Origin: Pseudomonas cedrina subsp. cedrina
Lineage (GTDB): Bacteria; Pseudomonadota; Gammaproteobacteria; Pseudomonadales; Pseudomonadaceae
Reading direction: 5' to 3'
DNA length: 64,000 nt
Assembly: GCF_001983175.1 (NCBI RefSeq)
Contig: NZ_MNPW01000003.1
Location: 124,001-188,000, forward strand
The notes under the pieces were generated by a model. It saw only the letters and a list, made by a program, of their open reading frames with translations, was not told the DNA's origin and searched no databases. Position numbers and translations under genes: made by a program. How positions within the stretch are numbered: position 1 is the stretch's first letter; each line of letters begins with the position of its first letter. This document shows, in pieces, positions 1-8,409 of the stretch.

Positions 1-442
1 AGGAGTCGGCCTTGACCTTGTCCTCGACAATGCTCGCCCAGGCTTCCACAGGCGCCATCGTCAGGCGCGCTTCACGCCAGAGTTTGAGCAGCGGCTTGCG
101 GATCTTCGGGTACTTGAGCCGGTTGGCGCTGTAGATGTACCAGCTGTAGCTGGCGCCGCGCGGGCAGCCACGGGGTTCGTGGTTGGGCAGGTCATTGCGG
201 GTGCGCGGGTAGTCGGTCTGCTGGGTTTCCCAGGTGATCAGGCCGTTCTTCACGTAGATCTTCCAGGAGCAGGAACCGGTGCAGTTCACCCCGTGGGTGG
301 AGCGCACGATCTTGTCGTACTGCCAGCGCGAACGGTAGACATTTTCCCAGTCGCGGGACTCTTTACGGGTCTCGCCGTGGCCTTCGGAGAACTCGTTTTG
401 CTTGCGGTTGAAGAACCGCAGTTGATCCAGTAAGTGACTCAT
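1..442 (-). CDS. narG: Respiratory nitrate reductase alpha subunit, N-terminal part (runs off the window)
   Basis: Catalytic subunit of the membrane-bound, cytoplasm-facing nitrate reductase, which reduces nitrate to nitrite with quinol electrons using a Mo-bisMGD centre. The visible part is the first ~147 residues, beginning [11 protein letters not shown]. It holds the typical NarG start: a stretch around [15 protein letters not shown], which carries the N-terminal Fe-S (FS0) ligands, and the [18 protein letters not shown] segment. The ATG at 440-442 has an AGGAAAG ribosome site just upstream. It lies 54 bp downstream of narK2 on the same strand, so narK1-narK2-narG forms the usual Pseudomonas transporter-reductase operon. 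The rest, including narHJI, lies outside the window. Confidence 0.95.
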   Translation of the reverse strand, partial: MSHLLDQLRFFNRKQNEFSEGHGETRKESRDWENVYRSRWQYDKIVRSTHGVNCTGSCSWKIYVKNGLITWETQQTDYPRTRNDLPNHEPRGCPRGASYSWYIYSANRLKYPKIRKPLLKLWREARLTMAPVEAWASIVEDKVKADS

Positions 443-496
443 GGTGCTTTCCTCATCAGGCGTGCGGGGTGCGTTGCCCCGCGAATTCGGGTCGGA

Positions 497-1894
497 CTAG
501 CAGGGTGTGGCGCAGCCTTTGCGGGCGTACCACCACCAGGTCACGACGATGCAGCTCAGGTAGAAACCGACAAACAGGTAGAACGCCATGGCCGGGCTGC
601 CGGTGGCGGCCATGGACGTGCCGAAGGACTTGGGAATGAAGAACGCGCCGAACGCGCCCATGGCCGAACTGAACCCCAGCACGGCGGCGGATTCCTTGCC
701 GGCGTCTTTGAGGGCTTGTTCGCGCACGGCCGCGGGTTTGCCGGCGCTGGCTTTTTCATGAAGAGTGCGGAAGATCACCGGGATCATGCGGAAGGTGGAA
801 CCGTTGCCCACGCCCGTGGTGATGAACAACAGCATGAACATGCCGAGGAAGCCGTAGAAGCTGCCGCCCTGGCCGTTCTGCGGCAGAAAGTGCAGCACGC
901 CGAACACCATCACGATCATCAATACGAAGTTCCACAGGGTCACCCGCGCGCCGCCCAGCTTGTCCGCCAGCCAGCCGCCCAACGGGCGTACCAGCGCACC
1001 GACCAGCGGGCCGAGGAAGGCGAACTTCAGCGCCACAACCTCCGGGAACGAAGTCTTGATCAGCAGCGGGAATGCCGCCGAAAAGCCGATGAACGAACCA
1101 AAGGTCGCCAGGTACAGCCAGCACATCAGCCAGTTGTGCTTGCGCTTGAAAATCACCGCCTGCTCGCTGAACGACGCACGCGCGCTGGACAGGTCATTCA
1201 TGCCGAACCAGGCCGCCACGGTGACGGCGAGAATGAACGGCACCCAGATAAACCCGGCGTTCTGCAGCCAGAGTTGACTGCCATCCGGCAAGGTTTGCGG
1301 TTGACCGCCCACCAGGCCGAACACGCCGAAGGTGATCACCAGCGGCACGCAGAACTGCATCACCGACACGCCCAGGTTGCCCAGGCCGGCATTCAAGCCA
1401 AGGGCGGTGCCCTGCTGGGCCTTGGGGTAGAAAAAACTGATGTTGGACATGCTCGAGGCAAAGTTGCCGCCGCCGAAACCGCAGAGCAAGGCGATCAGCA
1501 CAAACACGCTGTAGGGCGTGCCCGGATCCTGCACCGCGAAGCCCATCCACAGCGCCGGCAGCAGAAGCGACGCGGTGCTCAAGGCGGTCCAGCGGCGCCC
1601 GCCGAAGATCGGCACCATGAACGAATAGAACACGCGCAAGGTGGCGCCGGACAAACCCGGCAACGCGGCCAACCAGAACAACTGGTCGGTGGTAAAGCTG
1701 AAGCCGATGGCGTTGAGGCGCACGATCACCGTGCTCCACACCATCCACACGGCAAAGGCCAGCAACAGCGCGGGGATCGAGATCCACAGGTTGCGGGTGG
1801 CGGTCTTCTTGCCGCTGGCGCCCCAGAACGCCGGGTCTTCGGGGCGCCAGTCATGGATCACCGGGCCCGAAGCGGGCTTTTGCGCGATGGACAT
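497..1894 (-). CDS. narK2: Nitrate/nitrite transporter, second NarK of the pair
   Basis: MFS transporter of the nitrate/nitrite porter family, about 465 residues with 12 predicted membrane segments. It probably acts as a nitrate/nitrite antiporter, as known for NarK2-type proteins. Nitrate-signature glycine-rich segments are visible (LCGFGGGNFASSMSNISFF and GVGNGSTFRMIPVIF). The MSIAQK start at 1892-1894 is preferred because AAGGAGA lies about 6 nt upstream. An ATG two codons earlier would sit directly against that ribosome site. It overlaps nothing but starts 2 bp after the narK1 stop, so the two are co-transcribed ahead of narG. NarK1 is the shorter, proton-coupled type and this is the longer one, matching the P. 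aeruginosa narK1K2GHJI order. Confidence 0.9.
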   Translation of the reverse strand: MSIAQKPASGPVIHDWRPEDPAFWGASGKKTATRNLWISIPALLLAFAVWMVWSTVIVRLNAIGFSFTTDQLFWLAALPGLSGATLRVFYSFMVPIFGGRRWTALSTASLLLPALWMGFAVQDPGTPYSVFVLIALLCGFGGGNFASSMSNISFFYPKAQQGTALGLNAGLGNLGVSVMQFCVPLVITFGVFGLVGGQPQTLPDGSQLWLQNAGFIWVPFILAVTVAAWFGMNDLSSARASFSEQAVIFKRKHNWLMCWLYLATFGSFIGFSAAFPLLIKTSFPEVVALKFAFLGPLVGALVRPLGGWLADKLGGARVTLWNFVLMIVMVFGVLHFLPQNGQGGSFYGFLGMFMLLFITTGVGNGSTFRMIPVIFRTLHEKASAGKPAAVREQALKDAGKESAAVLGFSSAMGAFGAFFIPKSFGTSMAATGSPAMAFYLFVGFYLSCIVVTWWWYARKGCATPC

Positions 1895-1896
1895 GA

Positions 1897-3147
1897 TCAT
1901 TCTCCTTGGAGAGCTTGTTTGCCGAGCAACGGCTGTTGGCGGATTTCGCTGAGGTACATCCAGGTCAGGGAGACCCAGACCACGCCGTACATCAACATGA
2001 AGCAGGACGAGCGCACGCCGGTGAGGTCCACCAGGGCGCCGAACAGGATCGGCAGCACAAAGCCGCCCAGGCCACCGGCCAGGCCGACGATGCCGGACAC
2101 CGCGCCCATGTTTTGCGGGTAGTCATTGGCGATGTACTTGAACACCGAGGCCTTGCCGAACGCGAAGGCGATTCCCATCACAAACAGCAGCACGGTGAAC
2201 AGCGTGGCATTGAGGCCGATATGGAAATCGAGGGGGCCGTTGACGGTGGTGATTTGCAGCTGGGTCTGCGGATAGCTGAGCAGGAACAGGCAAACCCAGC
2301 TCACCCACAACACCCACCAGGTCACGCTCTGCGCGCCCCAGCGGTCGGACATCCAACCACCGACGGCGCGCAGCACGCCGCCGGGCAGCGAGAAACACGC
2401 AGCCAGCAGCGCGGCGCTTTGCAGGCTGAAACCGTATTCCTGCACGTAGTACTTGGTCATCCACAGCGCCAGCGCAACGTAGCCGCCGAACACGATCGAG
2501 TAGTACTGGCAGTAGCGCCACACGGCCGGATCCTTCAGGCACAGCAGTTGCTGGCGCAGGGTCGCGCCGCCGGCACTGCGGTGCGCCTTGTTCTCGCTGG
2601 TGAGAAACCAAAACATCAGCGCGGTGATAAACAGGATCGCGCTGAACACCTTGGGTACCAGGTGCCAGGTGCCGAGAGCAATCAGCGCCGGCGCGAGGAA
2701 TTTGGTGACCGCCGCGCCCGCGTTGCCGGCGCCGAACACGCCCATGGCAAAACCCTGGTTCTCTTTGTCGAACCACTTGGCGACGTAGGCGATGCCCACC
2801 GAAAACGAGCCGCCGGCCAGGCCGACAAACAGGCCCAGTACCAGGAACTGCCAATAGGCGGTGGCGTAGGTGATCAGGTACAGCGGCAGCACGCAGGCGA
2901 GCATCAGCAGGAAGAACACGATGCGCCCACCGAAGCGGTCGGTGAGCAGGCCCAGCGGCAGGCGCACCAGGGAGCCGGTCAATACCGGGGTGGCCGCGAG
3001 CAGGCCGAACTGGGTTTCGTTGAGTTGCAGCAGGTCTTTGATCGGCACGCCAAGCACGGCGAACATCATCCACACCATAAAGCAGACGGTGAAGGCCAGG
3101 GTGCTCATGCCCAGCACCAGGCCTTGTCTCATACGGGGTTGAGTCAC
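1897..3147 (-). CDS. narK1: Nitrate/proton symporter-type NarK, first gene of the nar operon
   Basis: MFS nitrate transporter, about 416 residues from the chosen start, with 12 membrane helices and the nitrate-porter glycine-rich segment (FVGLAGGSFSVGIAYVAKW). It imports nitrate to the cytoplasmic NarG. The frame stays open upstream to 3222 with an ATG at 3174. I chose the GTG at 3147 because GGAG precedes it by 8 nt and because the ANR/DNR box centred at 3215.5 would put a class-II transcription start near 3174, leaving no leader for the upstream ATG. It is first in narK1-narK2-narG and is controlled by the ANR/DNR box and the NarL palindrome in the narX intergenic region. Start confidence is moderate; identity is secure. 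Confidence 0.88.
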   Translation of the reverse strand: MTQPRMRQGLVLGMSTLAFTVCFMVWMMFAVLGVPIKDLLQLNETQFGLLAATPVLTGSLVRLPLGLLTDRFGGRIVFFLLMLACVLPLYLITYATAYWQFLVLGLFVGLAGGSFSVGIAYVAKWFDKENQGFAMGVFGAGNAGAAVTKFLAPALIALGTWHLVPKVFSAILFITALMFWFLTSENKAHRSAGGATLRQQLLCLKDPAVWRYCQYYSIVFGGYVALALWMTKYYVQEYGFSLQSAALLAACFSLPGGVLRAVGGWMSDRWGAQSVTWWVLWVSWVCLFLLSYPQTQLQITTVNGPLDFHIGLNATLFTVLLFVMGIAFAFGKASVFKYIANDYPQNMGAVSGIVGLAGGLGGFVLPILFGALVDLTGVRSSCFMLMYGVVWVSLTWMYLSEIRQQPLLGKQALQGE

Positions 3148-3208
3148 GGTATGCGCTCCAGAAAGTGATTCCATGAGCGCATGGTTAGGGGCCAGCCCCC
3201 CGTGCCGC

Positions 3209-3222
3209 TTGACCCAGATCAA
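3209..3222 (-). promoter_or_regulatory. ANR/DNR (FNR-type) box upstream of narK1
   Basis: TTGACCCAGATCAA matches the ANR/DNR consensus TTGAT-N4-ATCAA at 9 of 10 fixed bases. It is centred 68.5 bp from the preferred narK1 start, similar to the other boxes in this window. Confidence 0.8.
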
Positions 3223-3260
3223 CGTGCGCCTGGGGGGTATGGGGCTATGCTGGGCCTGTC

Positions 3261-3276
3261 TACCTCCAAGGAGGTA
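3261..3276. promoter_or_regulatory. NarL-type 7-2-7 palindrome between narK1 and narX
   Basis: TACCTCCAAGGAGGTA is a perfect inverted repeat of two 7-mers separated by 2 bp, the arrangement bound by NarL dimers (heptamer consensus TACYYMT). A second copy of the same design lies at 10249-10264. A possible IHF site (TATCAA-N4-CTG, about 3305-3317) lies between it and narX; that one is weak. Confidence 0.72.
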
Positions 3277-3458
3277 GCTGCAACAACAGAAGAAAAGCTT
3301 TATTTATCAATGGACTGCTCTGTTGTGCCGGTTTTTATCCGTGGGAGGGTTCGCCGGCAATTCTTTAGAGGTAGTGCGCCAGGGACGGCAGTGTTTACCC
3401 CCCTTTCCCGCTTCAGGTGCAACCATGCCGCTGCCTTGCCCGCTTCGATTGCGCCGTC

Positions 3459-5261
3459 ATGCTTGACTGGCTGCGCAGCTCCCTGCCCGCCCGCGCCGGC
3501 CTGGCGGTGATCCTGATCGCCATCCTGGCCCTGGCCAGTTCCCTGAGCGCCGGGCTGATCGCCTGGTTCAGCCAGGGCGATGCCGCCGCGATCAACACTG
3601 CAGGCTCGGTGCGCATGGAGACCTACCACCTCAGTTGGAAACTCGCCGCCGGTGCGCGACCGGATGAAGTCGCCGACGTGAGCCACAGCCTGCAACGGCG
3701 CCTGGACAGCGAGTCGCTCAGGGCGGTTTTGGAAGACGGCCCCCAGAGCGCCCTGCTGCAGAGTTACCAGCAGATCCAGCAGCGCTGGAACGACGAGCTG
3801 CGCCCGGCGCTGATGCGCGGTGACGCGGCGCTGTTCCAGGCGAGCGCGCCGGCGTTTGTCGAGCAGCTCAACCAGTTCGTAAACCTGTTGCAGCGCCAGA
3901 GCGAACGCAAGCAAGGCTGGCAGCAAGGCATTCAGGGCCTGGCGTTGTTCAGCACCTTGATCATCCTGTTGATCGGCCTGTACGAGCTGCAATACGGCGT
4001 GGTCAACCCGCTGGAAGAGCTGGTGCACGCCACCCGGCGTTTTCGCGACGGCGACTTCAAGATCCGGGTCAACCACCGCTCCGAGGACGAACTGGGCCAA
4101 CTCGCACTGAGCTTCAACGCCATGGCCGAGACCATCGAAGCGTCGCACCGCACCCTGGAAAGCCAGGTACAGCTCAAGACCCTCAACCTGCAACAAGCCA
4201 ACGCCGCCCTCGAATTGCTCTACCAAAGCAGCCGTAGCTTGGCCACGCGCCTGGCCAATGCCGAGGGCCTGGATGAACTGATCCGGCGCTTCCAGAAACG
4301 CCTGCCGGGCCTGCGCCTGTCGCTGTGCCTGCAAGGCCACTTCCTGGCGCCGGCCCAACAGATGCTGGCGCTGCATGGCGAGCACAGCCGCAACGTTTGC
4401 GCGATCGGCGATTGCGCGACGTGCGAGCGCCATCACGCCGCGCCGCCGCAGGTGTTCAGCATCAGTAACCAGGGCACGGAGCTGGGCGAACTCAAGGCGC
4501 ACTTCCTCGACGGCCATGCGCCCCAGGACTGGGAGAAACCCTTGATCCAGGCCCTGGCCAACCTGATCGGCACCTCACTGTCGCTCAAGCGCCAGCGCGA
4601 ACAGGACCACCGCCTGTTGCTGCTGGACGAGCGCACCATCATCGCCCGCGAACTGCATGACTCCCTGGCCCAGGCACTGTCGTACATGAAGCTGCAAGTG
4701 AGCCGCATGCAAACCCTGATCCGCCGTGGCGAGCCGGTGGAAACCCTGGCCACCGTCACTGGCGAACTGCGCGAGGGTCTCAACAATGCCTACCGCCAAC
4801 TGCGTGAACTGCTGACGACGTTCCGCCTGCAGATCCACGACGCCGGGCTGGTGCATGAGTTGCAGGATACCGCCGAAGAGTTTTCCCGCCGTGGCGAATT
4901 CCAGGTGCACCTGCACGTGGACGCCCTGGCCTTCCAGCTCTCGGCCAGCGAACAGAACCATGTGCTGCAGATCACCCGCGAGGCGCTTTCCAACTGCCTG
5001 CGCCACGCCCACGCAGAAAATGCCTGGCTGCAACTGCGCCAGGTCGGCGAGACCGTGAGCCTGAGCATCGAAGACGATGGCCGCGGCTTTTGCGGCGACG
5101 TCGACAGGCGCGAACACCACGGCCTGACCATCATGGACGAGCGTGCGCGCAGCCTGAACGGCGCCCTCGACATCAGCCCGCGAGAGCCCCAGGGCACCCG
5201 CGTGCAACTGCGCTTCCAGCCGGAATTCCTCGGCCACTCCCTACAAGGCACCGCCCCATGA
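3459..5261 (+). CDS. narX: Nitrate/nitrite sensor histidine kinase NarX
   Basis: Membrane sensor that phosphorylates NarL when nitrate or nitrite is present in the periplasm. Order of parts in about 600 residues: TM1 (about 14-36), a periplasmic domain opening with the nitrate-binding P-box (INTAGSVRMETYHLSW, residues 45-60), TM2 around 165-185, HAMP, a cysteine-containing central region, and a HisKA_3-type transmitter (ARELHDSLAQALSYMK) with an ATPase domain (DDGRGF). The ATG at 3459 gives a normal N-terminus right before TM1; the frame is open to a GTG at 3417. It overlaps narL by 4 bp (ATGA). It is divergent from narK1, sharing the NarL site. Confidence 0.93.
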   Translation: MLDWLRSSLPARAGLAVILIAILALASSLSAGLIAWFSQGDAAAINTAGSVRMETYHLSWKLAAGARPDEVADVSHSLQRRLDSESLRAVLEDGPQSALLQSYQQIQQRWNDELRPALMRGDAALFQASAPAFVEQLNQFVNLLQRQSERKQGWQQGIQGLALFSTLIILLIGLYELQYGVVNPLEELVHATRRFRDGDFKIRVNHRSEDELGQLALSFNAMAETIEASHRTLESQVQLKTLNLQQANAALELLYQSSRSLATRLANAEGLDELIRRFQKRLPGLRLSLCLQGHFLAPAQQMLALHGEHSRNVCAIGDCATCERHHAAPPQVFSISNQGTELGELKAHFLDGHAPQDWEKPLIQALANLIGTSLSLKRQREQDHRLLLLDERTIIARELHDSLAQALSYMKLQVSRMQTLIRRGEPVETLATVTGELREGLNNAYRQLRELLTTFRLQIHDAGLVHELQDTAEEFSRRGEFQVHLHVDALAFQLSASEQNHVLQITREALSNCLRHAHAENAWLQLRQVGETVSLSIEDDGRGFCGDVDRREHHGLTIMDERARSLNGALDISPREPQGTRVQLRFQPEFLGHSLQGTAP

Positions 5262-5905
5262 CCGCTCCTTACCGCCACCGCATCCTGCTGGTCGACGACC
5301 ACCCGATGATGCGCCACGGCATGCGCCAGATCCTCGAACTGGAAGACGACCTGCACGTGGTCGGCGAAGCCGGCAACGGTCAGGAAGCCCTCGACCGGAT
5401 CGACAGCCTGCAACCGGACCTGGTGTTGCTCGACAACAACATGCCGCACATGAACGGCCTGGAAACCCTGCGCCGCCTGCGGGCCATGGACTATGCCGGG
5501 AAGGTCTTGCTGTTTACTGTGTCCGACGCCGAAGACGACATTCGTGATGCGCTGCGCCTGGACGCCAATGGGTATTTGCTCAAGGACATGGAGCCGGAAC
5601 AGGTGGTGGAATTCATCCGCGATGCGTTGCACGGCGCCTTGGTGATCAGCCCCGGGCTGACGCGGGTGCTGGCCCAGGCACTGCGTTCACCGCAGCCGCA
5701 TGCGGCGGTCGAGTTGACTGAGCGTGAGCGGCAGGTGCTGAAGACCATCGCCGGGGGGTTCAGCAACAAGGTGATCGGGCATAAGCTGGGAATTACGGAA
5801 GGGACGGTGAAGGTGCATGTGAAAAATGTGCTGCACAAGCTGGGGCTGCGCTCGCGGGTAGAGGCAGCGGTATGGGCAATGGAGCATTTGCGGCAGGCGG
5901 GGTGA
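5258..5905 (+). CDS. narL: Nitrate/nitrite response regulator NarL
   Basis: Two-component response regulator of 215 residues. Receiver domain residues 8-125 has acidic residues D13/D14, phospho-acceptor D59 (VLLDNNMP) and the conserved lysine in GYLLKD. A LuxR/FixJ-type helix-turn-helix follows at about 148-205 (LTERERQVLKTIAGGFSNK ... GTVKVHVKNVLHKLG). It is co-translated with narX through a 4-bp overlap. Expected targets here are the two 7-2-7 palindromes at 3261-3276 and 10249-10264. Confidence 0.93.
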   Translation: MTAPYRHRILLVDDHPMMRHGMRQILELEDDLHVVGEAGNGQEALDRIDSLQPDLVLLDNNMPHMNGLETLRRLRAMDYAGKVLLFTVSDAEDDIRDALRLDANGYLLKDMEPEQVVEFIRDALHGALVISPGLTRVLAQALRSPQPHAAVELTERERQVLKTIAGGFSNKVIGHKLGITEGTVKVHVKNVLHKLGLRSRVEAAVWAMEHLRQAG

Positions 5906-5911
5906 GACCCT

Positions 5912-6036
5912 GATCGTTCCCACGCTCTGCGTGGTAATGCATCCCGTGACGCTCTGCGTCACCTGTACGCGTTGAGCTGTTCGGCGGGACGCGGAGCGTC
6001 CCAGGCGGCATTCCCACGCAGAGCGTGGGGACGATC
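5912..6036. repeat. REP/BIME-type palindromic repeat after narL
   Basis: Two 23-bp arms (5912-5934 and 6014-6036; core CCACGCTCTGCGTGG) are inverted copies with one mismatch. Two smaller hairpins lie inside (GTGACGCTCTGCGTCAC and GGGACGCGGAGCGTCCC). It fills the space between the convergent narL and ubiT and probably helps end both transcripts. Confidence 0.75.
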
Positions 6037-6042
6037 ATCGCG

Positions 6043-6510
6043 TCAGGTCGCCAGACCGCGCCCTGCCCGCTCGAGATTGCGCCACAACCACGCCGGCAAC
6101 ACATCCGAATCCAGACTGTCGATCAGGTTCTTCAGCCCCAGCCCCAACTCGGTATCACCTTCAATCACTAGCCGCCGCCGAAAGAACAAGGTGTCCGGAT
6201 CCTCCTGCCGGCTGGCCAGCAACAAAAACTCGCGCCAGTTGCCGCGGATGCTCACCTGGGCTTCGGCTTTTTCAGCAATACGCAAGCCATCACGCGTCAA
6301 CGTCAGGTACCAGCACAACCCCAGGTCGGGGATGCGCAGGCACATCCAGCGCCCGCGCAGCAGGTCGAAACCGCCGTCGCGCAGCGGTTCGGCCAGGCAG
6401 CGGTTGAGCGCCTGTTGCAAGGCCAGGCGCTGCACGCGAAAGGGAACGCGGCGCACCAGCGGCAACAGGCGATCGGCGCTCTTGAGCAACCACTGTTTGC
6501 GACTCAACAC
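6043..6510 (-). CDS. ubiT: SCP2-domain lipid-binding protein of O2-independent ubiquinone synthesis
   Basis: 155-residue SCP2/sterol-carrier-like protein matching the UbiT (formerly YhbT) family, the accessory factor that with UbiU and UbiV makes ubiquinone without oxygen. Visible: a central SCP2-like stretch (GLRIAEKAEAQVSIRGNW) and the C-terminal FRRRLVIEGDTELGLGLKN motif typical of the family. It overlaps the end of ubiV by 7 bp and is the last gene of the moaB-moeA-ubiU-ubiV-ubiT operon, the same order known in P. aeruginosa (PA3915-PA3911). Confidence 0.88.
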   Translation of the reverse strand: MLSRKQWLLKSADRLLPLVRRVPFRVQRLALQQALNRCLAEPLRDGGFDLLRGRWMCLRIPDLGLCWYLTLTRDGLRIAEKAEAQVSIRGNWREFLLLASRQEDPDTLFFRRRLVIEGDTELGLGLKNLIDSLDSDVLPAWLWRNLERAGRGLAT

Positions 6511-7394
6511 AGCCCCACCTCCTCGACCCGCAACATGCCGGCCTGGCCATGCCAGTAGCCGTTGCAGCCGTCGACGAACAGCGGCGGCGTGGCGCCCTGG
6601 CGCACCCGATCAAACGCGCGCACCACCTCGACCATGCCTTCGGCACGCGGGCTCAGGCGCAGCAGGTCGGCGCCACCGTTGACCAGCGCGGGGTAGTCCG
6701 CGAGCAGGTTGGTGACCTCGGCCGACATCGTCTGAATGCCGTTCAAGGTAAACAACGCCTGCCCTTCCTGACTGCTCAACGCCATGCCATCCGGGTAGTT
6801 GATGCAGCAGAACTGGCAGTCATCCTTGGGCCGGTTTTCCGCGCGGGCGGTGAAGCAACGCGCTGAATAGGCCAGCGGCAAATGGCCGTAGGCGAAGATT
6901 TCCACTTCGGGCAACGGTCGGCCCAGTTCACGCACCTGCGCCAGCACATCGGCGATCAGGCCCTGGGAGCACTCCACAGGGGGCACCCAGCGCTGCATGC
7001 CCGCGTCGAGCAGTTGCACCAGGGCGTGGCCGTTATACAGGTTGAGCGCCGGGCCGCCGACAAAGGGCAATTTGCGCTCGATCAACATCTGCACGGCGCC
7101 CATGTCGTTGGCCTCCACCAACAGCTCGCCGTTGTCGCACAGGCGGCGCAGGCTCGACAGTTCGGAGGCGGCTTCGATCAGGGTCAGGCTCGACAGCACC
7201 ACCTGCGCCGAGCTGCACGCTTGCAGCTCCCGGCCCAGGCCCAACCAATGGTCGAGGGAGAACGCACGGCGTTTGGCGCACACGGTTTCGCCCAGGTAAA
7301 TCACGTCCAGAGGCAAACCGGCCATGTCCGCATAGAAGCGGCCCAGGTGTTCCTTGTCCCAATAAAACAGCACCGGTCCCAGGCTGAGTTTCAT
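6504..7394 (-). CDS. ubiV: U32-family 4Fe-4S protein UbiV
   Basis: 296-residue U32 'peptidase-like' protein, not a protease in this role. With UbiU it carries out O2-independent hydroxylation of the ubiquinone ring. The four cysteines expected to hold the 4Fe-4S cluster are visible: C39 (GETVCAKRR) and three near residues 179-197 (SARCFTAR and DDCQFCC). The start MKLSLGPVLFYW at 7392-7394 follows an AGGAGACACAG ribosome site. The gene begins 10 bp after the ubiU stop and overlaps ubiT. Under anaerobiosis nitrate respiration needs ubiquinone or another quinone, which explains the neighbourhood. Confidence 0.9.
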   Translation of the reverse strand: MKLSLGPVLFYWDKEHLGRFYADMAGLPLDVIYLGETVCAKRRAFSLDHWLGLGRELQACSSAQVVLSSLTLIEAASELSSLRRLCDNGELLVEANDMGAVQMLIERKLPFVGGPALNLYNGHALVQLLDAGMQRWVPPVECSQGLIADVLAQVRELGRPLPEVEIFAYGHLPLAYSARCFTARAENRPKDDCQFCCINYPDGMALSSQEGQALFTLNGIQTMSAEVTNLLADYPALVNGGADLLRLSPRAEGMVEVVRAFDRVRQGATPPLFVDGCNGYWHGQAGMLRVEEVGLC

Positions 7395-7404
7395 CTGTGT
7401 CTCC

Positions 7405-8400
7405 TCACTGCCATGCACGATGGTAGGCGCCGAGCGTGGTCTGGCTGCCTTCGGATAACCCGGCCAGCACCTGGCGCCATTGGTCCTTGACCACAAAGCT
7501 GGCCGGCGCGCGCTGGTGGGCGTCCAGCGCGGCGCGCCAGACACGGGTGACTTGTTCCACATAGGCCGGGCCGCGTTGCCGGCCTTCGATCTTGACCGCT
7601 GCCACGCCTATCGCGCTGAGTTCGGGCAGCAGGTCCAGGGTGTCGAGGCTGGTAGGTTCTTCCAACGCATGGAAGCGCTTGCCGCCCACCAGGAAGCGGC
7701 CCTTGCACAGGGTCGGGTAGCCGGCGGGCTCGTCGGGGGTGTAGCGGTCGATCAGCACTTCACTGAGGCGTGCGCTCAGGCCGTCGGCGTCGTCGCTCCA
7801 GCGCACCGCCTTGGCCGGCGAACACACGCCGCACAGGTTGGGCGACTCGCCGGTGATATAGGACGACAGATGGCAACGCCCCTCGGCCATGATGCACAGG
7901 CTGCCAAAGCCGAACACTTCGATCGGTACCGGACTGCTCGCGGCCACCTGCTTGACCTGGGCCAGGGACAGCACCCGTGGCAATACCGCACGGCGAATGG
8001 CGTAGCGCTCGGCATAGAACTTCAGCGCCGCCGCGTGGGTGGCCGAGCCCTGCACCGACAGGTGCAACGCCATCTGCGGGTGCTGGCGGCTGGCGTAGTC
8101 GAGTACGCCGGGGTCGGCGGCAATCAGGGCATCCACGCCGTGGTCCGCCGCGCGGTCGACCGCACGTTGCCAGCGTGCCCAAATCTTCGGCTGCGGGTAG
8201 GTGTTGACCGCCACATACAGCTTGCGCTGGTGCTGGCGAATAAAGTCAACGGCACCGTCGAACTGCTTGTCGTCCATGTTCAGCCCGGCGAAATGCCGGG
8301 CGTTGGTGTCATCGCGAAAGCCTACGTACACCGCATCGGCGCCTTGGCGCACGGCGGCTTTGAGCGCAGGCAGGTTACCTGCCGGGCAGACCAGTTGCAT
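7405..8400 (-). CDS. ubiU: U32-family 4Fe-4S protein UbiU
   Basis: 331-residue U32 family protein, partner of UbiV in O2-independent ubiquinone hydroxylation. The start MQLVCPAGNLPALKAA and the DAVYVGFRD segment are typical of UbiU/YhbU. A cluster-binding cysteine set is visible in the middle (SLCIMAEGRC, NLCGVC and TLCKGR). The ribosome site AAGGAACTCTC precedes the ATG. It lies 9 bp downstream of moeA on the same strand. Confidence 0.9.
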   Translation of the reverse strand: MQLVCPAGNLPALKAAVRQGADAVYVGFRDDTNARHFAGLNMDDKQFDGAVDFIRQHQRKLYVAVNTYPQPKIWARWQRAVDRAADHGVDALIAADPGVLDYASRQHPQMALHLSVQGSATHAAALKFYAERYAIRRAVLPRVLSLAQVKQVAASSPVPIEVFGFGSLCIMAEGRCHLSSYITGESPNLCGVCSPAKAVRWSDDADGLSARLSEVLIDRYTPDEPAGYPTLCKGRFLVGGKRFHALEEPTSLDTLDLLPELSAIGVAAVKIEGRQRGPAYVEQVTRVWRAALDAHQRAPASFVVKDQWRQVLAGLSEGSQTTLGAYHRAWQ

Positions 8401-8409
8401 GAGAGTTCC

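Noticed and set aside
434-2122. Long plus-strand open frame opposite narK1/narK2
   Set aside because: Product is rich in His, Gln, Arg and Glu with low-complexity runs, typical of the antisense frame of a GC-rich gene; the minus-strand NarK proteins are clear.
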